From: Oligoflexia bacterium
GTDB lineage: Bacteria; Bdellovibrionota_G; JANQFH01
NCBI GenBank assembly: GCA_028277945.1
Contig: JANQFH010000007.1
Coordinates: 1-50,000 of the forward strand
Length of the DNA: 50,000 nucleotides
Reading direction: 5' to 3'
How positions within the stretch are numbered: the first letter of the stretch is position 1; every line of letters begins with the position of its first letter. The notes under the pieces were generated by a model, which was given only the letters and a program-made list of their open reading frames with translations, was not told the DNA's origin and did not search any database. Both the position numbers and the translations under genes were made by a program. Shown here in pieces: positions 1 to 7,842 of the stretch.

Positions 1-154
1 TCTGAAATAAAACAGGATGCATTAGGTTGATGGTATCCCGAGGCCATCGTTCTGTCAACGGCGCTAGCTATTTATCCATTTGGTTTTATTGACAAAGTAA
101 AGTAAAGTGCTTGGCCGTAGGAGGGTCTACTTATTTGCAGGGAGCGAATCACTG

Positions 155-670
155 ATGGAGCTAAAAGCACACATACGCAACATTCCTGACTTTCCCAAGG
201 CTGGTATTCAATTCAAGGACATCACCCCACTGTTGGGTAACAAAGCGGCACTTGCCGCAGCTGTTAAGCATTTGGCAGAGCCGTTTCGAGGTGACGGGGT
301 TGAGTTTGTCGTTGGCATGGAATCGCGTGGTTTTATCCTTGGCGCGGCCGTAGCTCACGAGCTCGATGCTGGGTTTGTTCCTGTGCGTAAGCCAGGCAAG
401 CTTCCCTACACCACAGAACGCGTTGCGTATGAATTAGAGTATGGCGAAGACGCGTTGGAGATCCATGCTGATGCGTTTCCGCGTGGGGCAAAGGTGTTGG
501 TTGTAGACGATCTCATTGCTACCGGTGGCACGGCTTGGGCAACGGGCGAGCTGGTAAAAAAGCTAGGTGGTATCTTGGTTGGCTATTCTCTGCTTATAGA
601 GCTTTCTGATCTAAAAGGTAGGCAGAAACTTGCAGGTGAGAAGATCGTCGCTTTAATCCAATACCCTTAG
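155..670 (+). CDS. apt: Adenine phosphoribosyltransferase
   Basis: This cytoplasmic purine-salvage enzyme converts adenine and PRPP to AMP and pyrophosphate. The 171-residue product has the usual family length. It opens with the typical Apt N-terminus (IRNIPDFPKAGIQFKDITPLL) and carries the PRPP-binding loop VLVVDDLIATGGTA in its second half. An open frame extends upstream to 107, but the ATG at 155 is preferred because a GGGAG element lies about 10 bases before it and family similarity begins there. The gene stands alone, followed 35 bases later by a tRNA gene. The 154 bases upstream show no clear promoter. Confidence 0.96.
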   Translation: MELKAHIRNIPDFPKAGIQFKDITPLLGNKAALAAAVKHLAEPFRGDGVEFVVGMESRGFILGAAVAHELDAGFVPVRKPGKLPYTTERVAYELEYGEDALEIHADAFPRGAKVLVVDDLIATGGTAWATGELVKKLGGILVGYSLLIELSDLKGRQKLAGEKIVALIQYP

Positions 671-705
671 CCTAGAATCATCGTTACAGTCATGAATAGT
701 GGCCT

Positions 706-777
706 GGCCCCGTAGTTCAACGGATAGAACACGAGATTCCTAATCTTGGGATACAGGTTCGATTCCTGTCGGGGTCA
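706..777 (+). tRNA. tRNA-Arg (anticodon CCU)
   Basis: A full cloverleaf can be folded. The acceptor stem pairs 706-712 with 770-776 and includes one G-T pair. The D stem pairs 715-718 with 727-730, the anticodon stem 732-736 with 744-748, and the T stem 753-757 with 765-769 around TTCGATT. The anticodon loop is TTCCTAA with CCT at 739-741, so the tRNA reads AGG arginine codons. The discriminator is A777 and no CCA is encoded. It follows apt and is followed directly by a repeat-rich gap. Confidence 0.95.
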
Positions 778-780
778 ATT

Positions 781-969
781 ATTACTGGGGTCCTGGCAAG
801 GCCTTCAATGATGCTACTCGCATCGATCATATGTTTGACGGCCTTGCCAATGACCCCAGACCCCGCGCTCACGGCGGAGTAAATCCGCCGTTCGCTTCTC
901 ACTCACGTTCCTCGTCTTGCTCGCAACTAAGAGCGGAGATGCTAGAATTACTGGGGTCCTGGTAAGGCC
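781..969. repeat. Direct repeats and hairpins downstream of tRNA-Arg
   Basis: The 23-base words at 781-803 and 947-969 are identical except for one C/T change. A third copy, inverted, lies at 840-859 and pairs with 785-803 as a stem of about 18 bp with a small bulge and a 36-base loop. A separate 7-bp hairpin (cggcgga/tccgccg) lies at 872-890. The rest of the 671-981 gap outside the tRNA has no credible gene. The second direct repeat ends 13 bases before the stop codon of the minus-strand PilZ gene. This may be a mobile-repeat remnant or a bidirectional terminator; the sequence does not decide. Confidence 0.75.
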
Positions 970-981
970 TCCGGCCGGAAA

Positions 982-1380
982 CTACATGATGGCGAGTTTT
1001 TTGACTTTGTGGGATTGCTCGTCTGCCGCATCTGCGGGCAGTAGCCGGGAGATAGCTTCCTTCTGCGGTTCCATGAGAGTTTCAAAACAGATGCCGGCTC
1101 TGACCCAGTAGGGGCTGTCCCCGTAAATCTCGTCAACACCGACCCAGACGACGCTACCATCCAAACGCGTCAGCTCTAAGTCTTGTGGATTGAGGAGCCA
1201 GAGACGGATCTTCTCTCCTTCCCTGAGGATGTTAGCACTAAAGATGCTCATACCCTTGTGGTTGAGGTCGTGGAGCAGTCCTGTATAGATTTGATTGGTC
1301 GGATCTGTGACGCTCTTGAAGCTTATAGACGATTTGACTTGAAAACGTTTTGCCTGCCGCGTGTAGCCTGCTGCATTCAT
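982..1380 (-). CDS. Small PilZ-domain protein (first of two)
   Basis: This is a single-domain PilZ protein, a family that binds cyclic di-GMP and transmits it to motility, adhesion or secretion machinery. The R-rich element RQAKRF lies near the N-terminus. DLNHKG fits the D/NxSxxG position, although the usual serine is replaced by asparagine-histidine, so ligand binding is uncertain. VVWVG and GICFE fit later PilZ strands. The ATG at 1380 is preferred over one 24 bases upstream because AAGGAGGGGG sits just before it. The 132-residue length equals that of the next PilZ gene, 40 bases away on the same strand, and the two probably form an operon. Confidence 0.85.
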   Translation of the reverse strand: MNAAGYTRQAKRFQVKSSISFKSVTDPTNQIYTGLLHDLNHKGMSIFSANILREGEKIRLWLLNPQDLELTRLDGSVVWVGVDEIYGDSPYWVRAGICFETLMEPQKEAISRLLPADAADEQSHKVKKLAIM

Positions 1381-1420
1381 GACCCCCTCCTTATTTTTGG
1401 TCATGTGCCACGAGCACTTT

Positions 1421-1819
1421 TTAAAGTATCAAACGGTTCTCTTCCATCGAAACAAAAAGCTGTTTATTCTTCTTATCGTTATTTAGAAACCCTTTGAGAA
1501 GTTGGTCTGCCTCTGGATTGCCATCCACGAAACGAATGCCAATACCGTTGACAGTGTTGTCTTCAATGTCTTTGGTCGTTCCCTCTGTTGTCCAGACCAC
1601 TTCGCCAATCATTTTAACCGGGTCGTCTTGGTTGGGCAAAGATATAAAGAGACAGACGCGCTCGCCCCTGGCGAATTTTTGCGAGGTTTCAACGAAGAGG
1701 CCACGTTGGCTGACATTCGAGCACATGGTGGAGAGAAAGTAGTCGGCCTTACCAAAGTCTACTGGTAATACCACGGGAAAACGTAAAAATTGTCTTTTTT
1801 CACTACCTTTTTGTGCCAT
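1421..1819 (-). CDS. Small PilZ-domain protein (second of two)
   Basis: This second 132-residue PilZ protein resembles the TIGR02266-type family abundant in myxobacteria. RQFLRFPV gives the arginine motif. NVSQRGLFVET gives the NxSxxG motif with the serine and glycine intact. VVWTTEG and GIGIRFVD follow as the last strands. It is more canonical than its downstream partner and is the better c-di-GMP-binding candidate. It is the first gene of the two-gene minus-strand unit. No diguanylate cyclase or phosphodiesterase is nearby, so the pathway it serves cannot be read from context. Confidence 0.88.
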   Translation of the reverse strand: MAQKGSEKRQFLRFPVVLPVDFGKADYFLSTMCSNVSQRGLFVETSQKFARGERVCLFISLPNQDDPVKMIGEVVWTTEGTTKDIEDNTVNGIGIRFVDGNPEADQLLKGFLNNDKKNKQLFVSMEENRLIL

Positions 1820-1909
1820 CTGCGACTCTGTGGAAACCTTATCTATCCAAAATTTTGAGGAAAGTCAAGGGATAAGCTGTAATTGCTGGTAATTTTTGCA
1901 AATTTCAGT

Positions 1910-4498
1910 CTAATGTGCTTCCGGGCGCGGCTTTTGCCGTTTTTTCGCTCCACGCCTCCTTCCGGCCAGGGGTGGCTCGTTGTAGTGGATAAGCTGCTCT
2001 AAAGCGCTGTAGAGCTCTGGTGCCGTGGTAAACTGACGTGGCCGGTTTTGACCGTTACCGCTGAGCAGCTCCCATAGGTTTTGATAGGATCGTTGCATCG
2101 ATAGGGTATTGCCCGATTCTCTATATTGCAACGTGCCACGAAAGAAGAGTTGCTGCCATTGGGTTAAAAGCTCCTTTGCATCGGGCACCTCTACCTCAGC
2201 GCCACTCTCTGGCAGTTTTGTCAGCAGCGAGCAAGTGGCTAGAGCGCTCTCGAGGAAGGGTGTTATGAGTGAACGGAGAATGTTTGCGAGTTCACAGGCT
2301 TTCCAGTTTTCAAGTTTTATCGTCTTGGCAGTTTCGATGACATAGCCATAGGTTGCAAACCAGTTTACACCACTAGACAGTATCTCTTCCGTATCTTTAT
2401 TCTCGTCAAGCAGATCAATAAATTCATGTTTCAATAAAAATCTAAGTAGCCAGAGACGATAGAGGATTTCTTTGCGTGTGGTGGTAACATCAGTAGTCCC
2501 AATTGCTGTGGCAAAAAGGGCCTCGTGAAGAAAGTGATGGAGGGTCATGTTTTTGTAGATACAGAGTGTGAGTCTCTTTTCTTCTTTTGCGATATAGAGA
2601 GTTTCATTATCTAAGATAATTTTATTAACGAGCCCAAAGCGTAAGAACATCGCCAAAGACCTTTGTATCTCGGTTTCGTTTATATCCAAACCGAGTGGAC
2701 AGGGCCGTCCTCTTACTTTTATAAATGACAACAGTATCTTAACCTTCTGGAGTACTTCCTTGTTGCTTAAGGCTATGCGATAGTGAGCAAGAAGAGTCAT
2801 GGCAACAAGCGAGTTCGCGGTAATTACAACATTTTGATTGATAGACTGAGAGATTTTCGTGGCTAATATCTTCGTGACGTTTCTCTTATCGATACTCTGC
2901 TTCTCTTTACGTAGCGAACTGATAAAGTCACGAAGCGAAATAGGCTTGCCGAACTGAATGTAGACTCTGCCGTACTTACGGCGTAACATCTTAATGACTT
3001 TTAATGCCTGAAAGAAACTCTCGCGTTTTTTGGTGCCTCCGCGTATTTCATTAACATAGGATTCATCTTCGATAATCTTATCATAGACGATGCCGATCGG
3101 CACATAATTCAGATCTGAGACGGCTTTTTCAAAAAAGGCATTTACGGTCATGCCTAAAATACCCATTCTTGGTTCCTTCATTTTGCCATCACGACTCCTG
3201 CCGCCTTCAATGAAAAACTCTTGATTGTAACCCTCTCGTAGGAGGCGGCGAATGTATGCGTCAAGAACACGAGCGTAGAGCAGGTCGCCGCGTATCTGTC
3301 TACGAATAAAGTAAGCGCCACCGCGACGAAAAAAATAGCCAATCGGCCAAAATGCCAAATTGATACCTGCAGCGATGTGCGGTGGATTGAGGCCTTTACC
3401 ATAAAAGACATCGCTGACAAGAAAGTAATCCATGTGACTTTTATGGGTGGGTACAAGAACCAGTGGGTGACCCTTTGCTGCTGCTTTCCTAACATTGTTG
3501 AAGCCTTCAGTATCGATACAGAGTTTTTCAAAGCATCTGTTGTAGACGCGCAGAAAACACCAATGCAAAAATCCCGTATGTGGCACACTATACTCCGCTG
3601 CTAATTCATAAAGAATACGGCGCGTTTTTTCCTGTAGTTCCTCCACAGACGAGGCCTCTCTTTTTGCTAAAACTGTAAGAGTTTTTGTTAGTCCCTTATC
3701 TCGTACAACCAGCTCGATAATCTTGCGTTTCCACTTTTGCGTTGGACCGGTGGCTATTCGATGTAGGTTTGTCAGCGACCGCGCGAGATGTCGTTTCAAA
3801 CGTTGGATGCGGATCGTATCCTTGACTCCCTCATCTGCTTTAATCAGTTCTCCTAATTCAACTGGCTTTCCTATTACCAACCTTGATAATTGAAAGTTGT
3901 AGAGTATCTGACACAGCCGTCGCAAGAAGCCAGGGGCAATGTTGTCTCCGAAGATGCGGTCTGCAAAAGTTGGAACAATGTGTTTTGGTTCCCGACTCCA
4001 CAGACAAACCGTTGGCACAATACAGACAGAGTCCTTTGTTTTACTTTGGCTCTGTTCCTGTAACCATTTCAATAGGTGCAGCAACTCGCGCTCGTGGGTA
4101 TCGTGTTGTTTTAAAGTTACAGGTGAAAAGAGATCTGCAGGGGTCTGCATTGGAAGAATCAGGTTGTTGCCTTCTTCAAGGTACTGTACCAACAGAGAGT
4201 GCTGGTCGTCAGAGCGTTTAGAGGTCGAAAGCTGAGTGATTCTTGGTGGGAAGCTTTCAACGTATACAGGCGTGGATAAACCTGCTTTATTTGCGTACCT
4301 TGTGATTGCCGTATAGTCAAGGAGGCTGGTGGAATCAATAAGGAAAATCACCGGACTGTTGGCACTACGGATATCGAAATCGGCGATGACTGACAATTTC
4401 GGTAGCAACAGTGAAGACAAACGGCAGGCAAGCCGTTTCACGACATTTAATTGCTGATTGTTGGAATCAAAGCGAAAAATTTGTGACTTGGACGGCAT
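1910..4498 (-). CDS. plsB: Glycerol-3-phosphate acyltransferase, PlsB type
   Basis: The enzyme transfers a fatty acyl group to position 1 of glycerol-3-phosphate, the first step of phospholipid synthesis at the inner membrane. All acyltransferase blocks are visible: HKSHMD (H352-D357), GGAYFIRR (393-400), FFIEGGRSR (428-436) and VPIG (466-469). The central region follows E. coli PlsB closely (PPHIAAGINLxFWP). At 862 residues it is slightly longer than E. coli PlsB (807). The start is ATG at 4498 with a weak AAGAAAAA element before it. It is divergent from ldcA across 88 bases. plsX and plsY are not in the window. Confidence 0.95.
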   Translation of the reverse strand: MPSKSQIFRFDSNNQQLNVVKRLACRLSSLLLPKLSVIADFDIRSANSPVIFLIDSTSLLDYTAITRYANKAGLSTPVYVESFPPRITQLSTSKRSDDQHSLLVQYLEEGNNLILPMQTPADLFSPVTLKQHDTHERELLHLLKWLQEQSQSKTKDSVCIVPTVCLWSREPKHIVPTFADRIFGDNIAPGFLRRLCQILYNFQLSRLVIGKPVELGELIKADEGVKDTIRIQRLKRHLARSLTNLHRIATGPTQKWKRKIIELVVRDKGLTKTLTVLAKREASSVEELQEKTRRILYELAAEYSVPHTGFLHWCFLRVYNRCFEKLCIDTEGFNNVRKAAAKGHPLVLVPTHKSHMDYFLVSDVFYGKGLNPPHIAAGINLAFWPIGYFFRRGGAYFIRRQIRGDLLYARVLDAYIRRLLREGYNQEFFIEGGRSRDGKMKEPRMGILGMTVNAFFEKAVSDLNYVPIGIVYDKIIEDESYVNEIRGGTKKRESFFQALKVIKMLRRKYGRVYIQFGKPISLRDFISSLRKEKQSIDKRNVTKILATKISQSINQNVVITANSLVAMTLLAHYRIALSNKEVLQKVKILLSFIKVRGRPCPLGLDINETEIQRSLAMFLRFGLVNKIILDNETLYIAKEEKRLTLCIYKNMTLHHFLHEALFATAIGTTDVTTTRKEILYRLWLLRFLLKHEFIDLLDENKDTEEILSSGVNWFATYGYVIETAKTIKLENWKACELANILRSLITPFLESALATCSLLTKLPESGAEVEVPDAKELLTQWQQLFFRGTLQYRESGNTLSMQRSYQNLWELLSGNGQNRPRQFTTAPELYSALEQLIHYNEPPLAGRRRGAKKRQKPRPEAH

Positions 4499-4586
4499 TT
4501 TTTCTTGTTGATCTTGGCGACAATCTCGGCATATTAATCATTCTAAGTACTTTTGTAAAGTTGGAATCTGTTTTAGTGGAGTTTCT

Positions 4587-5465
4587 TTGGTATTACAAAG
4601 GCCCATACGACTGGAACCAGGCGATAGTATCCGGATAGTCGCGCCAGCAAGTCACTTCGACAAGAAGGCCTTTTTGTCTGGAGTTGATGTTATTAGGAAA
4701 GCGGGTTTTCAAGTACACTATCGTGACGATATTTTTGCAAAGGAAGGTTATTTTGCCGGAAGTGATAGACGACGTCATGAGGAGTTAGAAGAGGCAATTG
4801 TCGATGAGGAGTGTAAAGCTATTTTCTGTGCGCGTGGAGGATATGGGATAACCCGAATACTACCTAACCTCGACAAGGCGGTCATTCGATCAAAACCAAA
4901 GATTTTTGTTGGCTACAGTGATCTAAGTGCCATGCTTGCGTTTCTTGTGTTTGAATGTGGTCAGACAGCGGTTCATGGTCCGTTGGTCGTAGAGGCGACA
5001 GCTCTTGGTCAGCTCTGGCGGCATTTGACGACAGCAGATGCCCAAGAGATTCAACTTGATGGTGAGGTGGTGGTTGCTGGTGAGGCTGAGGGCATGCTCT
5101 TTGGCGGCAATTTAGCCGTCTTGCAGGCTACGGTTGGGCTCTCCTGGTTTCCCAAGGACAGTAGGCTACTGCTGTTTATTGAAGACGTTAATGAGTTGGA
5201 TTACCGGATAGATCGTAGCTTGACCCATCTGCAACAGGTTGGTCTTTTTAAGCAACTCTGTGGTGTCATCATTGGCAAGCTAGGCAGTGGCGACAGCCAT
5301 TGGGAGCACCAGATAGTGAAAGAATTTTTTGGTCATCTTGGCATACCCATGATTTATAACTGCGGCATTGGTCACTATGCTTCGAGAATTCCCATTCCAG
5401 TAGGAGTCAAGGGTATGTTGGACACAAAGCGTAAGCTGCTGGTTGCTGAATCCCCGGTTTCCTAA
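4587..5465 (+). CDS. ldcA: LD-carboxypeptidase, peptidase family S66
   Basis: S66 enzymes cleave the L,D bond before the terminal D-alanine of murein tetrapeptides, producing tripeptides for recycling in the cytoplasm. Family landmarks are the nucleophile in GYSD (S111), the acidic residue in FIEDVNE (E199) and the histidine in GHYASRIPI (H263), a Ser-Glu-His set. The 292-residue length is normal. Translation starts at TTG 4587 with GGAG five bases upstream. The stop overlaps the mpl start (TAATG), so the two are translationally coupled. The partner supports a peptidoglycan role rather than the related microcin-immunity (MccF) function. Confidence 0.92.
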   Translation: MVLQRPIRLEPGDSIRIVAPASHFDKKAFLSGVDVIRKAGFQVHYRDDIFAKEGYFAGSDRRRHEELEEAIVDEECKAIFCARGGYGITRILPNLDKAVIRSKPKIFVGYSDLSAMLAFLVFECGQTAVHGPLVVEATALGQLWRHLTTADAQEIQLDGEVVVAGEAEGMLFGGNLAVLQATVGLSWFPKDSRLLLFIEDVNELDYRIDRSLTHLQQVGLFKQLCGVIIGKLGSGDSHWEHQIVKEFFGHLGIPMIYNCGIGHYASRIPIPVGVKGMLDTKRKLLVAESPVS

Positions 5466-6862
5466 TGAAGATCTACCTTGTTGGCATCGGTGGAGTCGGT
5501 ATGGCCAATCTTGCCAACCTGCTGCAGCAGGTTGGACATCAGGTCGTTGGTTCTGATAACGCTGTCTACCCCCCGATTTCTGACTTTCTCTCTTCTCAGG
5601 CTGTTGACTATCGTCTTGGCTATGCTGCGAAGAATCTTCCCGAAGATGTCGAGTTGGCTGTGGTCGGCAACGTGGTTAAAAAAAATAACATCGAGGTAGA
5701 GGCAATGATCCAGCGGCAGATACCGATGCTGTCTATGCCACAAGCAATCCAGCGTTTTCTACTTGCAGAGAGAGAAGCTACGGTCGTTGCCGGCACACAT
5801 GGAAAGACTACTGTTGCAGCTATGCTGGCGCATTGCCTGACAGTAGCTGGGAGGGCTCCTGGATTTTTTATTGGCGGTATCGCCAACAACTTTATGTCAG
5901 GTTCAGCTCTTGGAACGGGTAGAGACTTTGTTTTGGAGGGCGATGAATACGATAGCGCCTTCTTCCACAAGGTGCCAAAATTTTTGAGTTACCAGCCTAA
6001 ACGTCTTGTTCTCACGAGCCTCGAATTTGATCATGCCGATATCTACACAGACTTAGATGAGATCAGCCTAGAGTTTTCAAAGTTAGTCGAGTTGGTACCG
6101 ACTTCCGGTTGTATCGTGTTTTACGGTGGCTCTAAGCGCCTACGACAGGTCGTGCAGAAGGCAAAGTGTCGCATATACAGTTATGGCGATAGTAGTGAGA
6201 GTGATTTCTTCTATAGAAATGTAGAGTATGCCAGTGAGGCGTTGCACATGGACTTTAGCGTGCAAGTTGCCGCTTCAGGCAAGCAGCTCTGTTGCTCTTT
6301 GGCCTCGGTTGGAGAGCAGAATGTCTTGAATGCAACGGCTGTTGTCGCTCTGTTGGAACATCTTGGCGTCGATCATAAAATGATCGGCGAGGGTCTTAAG
6401 AGCTTTCTTGGAGTCCAACGCCGACAGCAGACCCTCTGGTGTGATGCCCATAGCCTTGTCATTGAGGACTTTGCCCACCATCCAACGGCGATTCGCCAGA
6501 CCTTGAGAGGGCTTAGACGCGCTTTTCCAGAGCATCAACTGTGGGTACTATTTGAACCGAGGTCCAACACCACAAGGAGAAATCACTTTCAAAAAACACT
6601 ACCCGAGGCTTTGAGCATTGCCGATGTTGTCGTGCTATATAAAGTCTATCAACAAGAGACCATTCCCGCAGGACAACGTCTTGATAGATCTCAAGTCAAA
6701 TCAGCAGTGGAAAAGCAACAACGTCGTTGTTATCTGGCAGATAGTGTTGAATCGATCATTAGGCTGGTTAAAGAGCAGGAGCAGAAGAGGCGGCTCGTTG
6801 TGGTAATGAGCAATGGTGACTTTGACGGTTTAAAGCAGCAGCTAGTCACTTGTTTTGGCTGA
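5465..6862 (+). CDS. mpl: UDP-N-acetylmuramate:tripeptide ligase Mpl
   Basis: Mpl joins the recycled tripeptide L-Ala-gamma-D-Glu-meso-Dap to UDP-MurNAc with ATP, returning murein peptides to cell-wall synthesis. It has the Mur-ligase nucleotide fold at the N-terminus (GIGGVGM), the ATP loop GTHGKTT (110-116), the Mpl signature EGDEYDSAFF (158-167) and a C-terminal ligase domain with HHPTA and PRSNTTRR. The 465-residue length fits. It is coupled to ldcA, whose product is the Mpl substrate, so the pair forms a compact recycling operon. Its last 17 bases overlap the convergent nth gene. Confidence 0.95.
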   Translation: MKIYLVGIGGVGMANLANLLQQVGHQVVGSDNAVYPPISDFLSSQAVDYRLGYAAKNLPEDVELAVVGNVVKKNNIEVEAMIQRQIPMLSMPQAIQRFLLAEREATVVAGTHGKTTVAAMLAHCLTVAGRAPGFFIGGIANNFMSGSALGTGRDFVLEGDEYDSAFFHKVPKFLSYQPKRLVLTSLEFDHADIYTDLDEISLEFSKLVELVPTSGCIVFYGGSKRLRQVVQKAKCRIYSYGDSSESDFFYRNVEYASEALHMDFSVQVAASGKQLCCSLASVGEQNVLNATAVVALLEHLGVDHKMIGEGLKSFLGVQRRQQTLWCDAHSLVIEDFAHHPTAIRQTLRGLRRAFPEHQLWVLFEPRSNTTRRNHFQKTLPEALSIADVVVLYKVYQQETIPAGQRLDRSQVKSAVEKQQRRCYLADSVESIIRLVKEQEQKRRLVVVMSNGDFDGLKQQLVTCFG

Positions 6863-7481
6863 GCCCGAATCTACAGTAACGTCGGACTGGACAGAGGCTG
6901 CAACGCGGAGTGCGCGGCTTACAGAGGTTTTGGCCATGACTAACCATAATGTGGTTGATGGAAATCCAATCTCGTCTTGGTAGTAGCTGCATGAGCAGTT
7001 GTTCTGTATCTTCGGGTGTTTTTGACCGAACCCATCCTAAACGGTTAGAGATGCGGTGAACGTGCGTGTCGACACAGATAGCTGGTATCCCGTAGCCGAG
7101 GCTAAGCACCAGGTTGGCGGTCTTTCTACCCACGCCTTTAAATTTAAGCAACTCCTCGCGGCTATTGGGCACCTGGTTACGGTGTTTGGTTAGAAGTAGT
7201 CGGTTAATCTGCGAAATCTGTTTTGCTTTGTTTTTGTAAAAGCCGACCGGGTAGATCAGCTTGGCGATCTGGCGGGTTGTTAGTTTGGCCATCTTCTGCA
7301 GTGTCGGTGCTCGCTTGAATAACCTCTTGCTGGCCGGAATAGAAACCGTATCCTGTGTACGCAGGGAGAGAATGCAGCTGATAAGGATGCGGTAGGGATT
7401 CCTACCGTTGGCAACCGCAAACGCGTGGGTAGGGTAGAGCTGTTTTAACTTACGAATAACCTGCGAAGTAGATAGAGCCAA
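6846..7481 (-). CDS. nth: Endonuclease III, base-excision repair
   Basis: This DNA glycosylase/AP lyase removes oxidised pyrimidines. The helix-hairpin-helix GVGRKTANLVLS carries the catalytic lysine, CVDTHVHRISNRLG carries the catalytic aspartate, and the C-terminus has the [4Fe-4S] pattern C-x6-C-x2-C-x5-C (CKPRTPRCSLCPVRRYC). The frame stays open to a GTG at 7586, but those 35 extra codons run into a hairpin repeat and share the chance sequence MERAEP with another gene in this window, so they are rejected. I place the start at TTG 7481; the exact start is uncertain. The product is then 211 residues, the E. coli Nth length. The 3' end overlaps mpl. Confidence 0.92.
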   Translation of the reverse strand: MALSTSQVIRKLKQLYPTHAFAVANGRNPYRILISCILSLRTQDTVSIPASKRLFKRAPTLQKMAKLTTRQIAKLIYPVGFYKNKAKQISQINRLLLTKHRNQVPNSREELLKFKGVGRKTANLVLSLGYGIPAICVDTHVHRISNRLGWVRSKTPEDTEQLLMQLLPRRDWISINHIMVSHGQNLCKPRTPRCSLCPVRRYCRFGLSQNK

Positions 7482-7534
7482 GTTAGTATCCAGCCATATT
7501 AATTTTTGAAATTTTTTTCCACATCTAACATCGT

Positions 7535-7635
7535 CTCTATAGGCGTGTCTAACCAAGCCTTCGGAGGATGGCTCGGCTCGCTCCACTCGCCTGCGCTTTA
7601 TTCCTCCTCAGGCTGGTTAGACACGCCTGCAGAGG
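7535..7635 (+). repeat. Hairpin repeat A (type-1 arms)
   Basis: The left arm aggcgtgtctaaccaagcct (7541-7560) pairs with 7610-7628, with one bulged A. Pairing extends outward (ctct/agag) and inward (ggagga at 7563-7568 with tcctcc at 7602-7607). The apical core, 7568-7601, begins atggctcg and ends tgcgctttat. Its middle is the gctcgctccactcg version, also seen in hairpin C. It lies 54 bases upstream of the nth start. Read on the minus strand, the core gives the false coding start MERAEP. Confidence 0.88.
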
Positions 7636-7685
7636 TGACAGTGAATGAAAAGATCTCAGGATGTTGTTGTATCCGTGCTATTGTC

Positions 7686-7770
7686 GCGATGGTGTAACAA
7701 CCTGAGAGAAAATAAAGCGCAGGAGGCCGGAGGCCGACGAGCCATTTCTCGAAGGTTGTTACACCATCGC
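7686..7770 (-). repeat. Hairpin repeat B (type-2 arms)
   Basis: Arms gcgatggtgtaacaacct (7686-7703) and 7753-7770 pair perfectly over 18 bp. An inner gagaaa/tttctc stem follows (7706-7711 with 7745-7750). The core at 7712-7745 is the reverse complement of the atggctcg...tgcgctttat core, with the tcggcctccggcctcc middle. The reverse complement of the whole element aligns end to end with hairpin C. Hairpins A and B together form a double-hairpin unit. The rest of the 7482-7842 gap holds only a 50-base spacer and the possible fabH terminator. Confidence 0.88.
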
Positions 7771-7806
7771 TAAGGCAGACGAATGTCACAAAAACAAAAC
7801 TATTTC

Positions 7807-7823
7807 CTTTAGCTTTGCTAAAG
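7807..7823 (-). terminator. Possible intrinsic terminator of fabH
   Basis: A perfect 7-bp stem (ctttagc/gctaaag) with a 3-base loop lies 20 bases past the fabH stop. On the minus strand it is followed, after six bases, by a T-rich run (gttttgttttt). The spacing to the T-run is longer than ideal and the stem has few GC pairs, so termination would be weak. Confidence 0.4.
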
Positions 7824-7842
7824 TATTGATAGGGCATTTATA

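Noticed and set aside
706-969. Prophage or island attachment at tRNA-Arg
   Set aside because: No integrase or phage gene is nearby and the repeats do not copy the tRNA 3' end beyond ggggtc.
3178-3588. 136-codon frame inside plsB
   Set aside because: It overlaps the conserved PlsB catalytic blocks in a different frame and shows no motif.
7482-7586. N-terminal extension of nth starting MERAEP
   Set aside because: The codons lie in hairpin repeat A, the same peptide appears before an unrelated gene, and Nth similarity begins only near 7481.
7535-7770. CRISPR array
   Set aside because: Only two hairpins with different arms and no regular spacers; no cas genes in the window.
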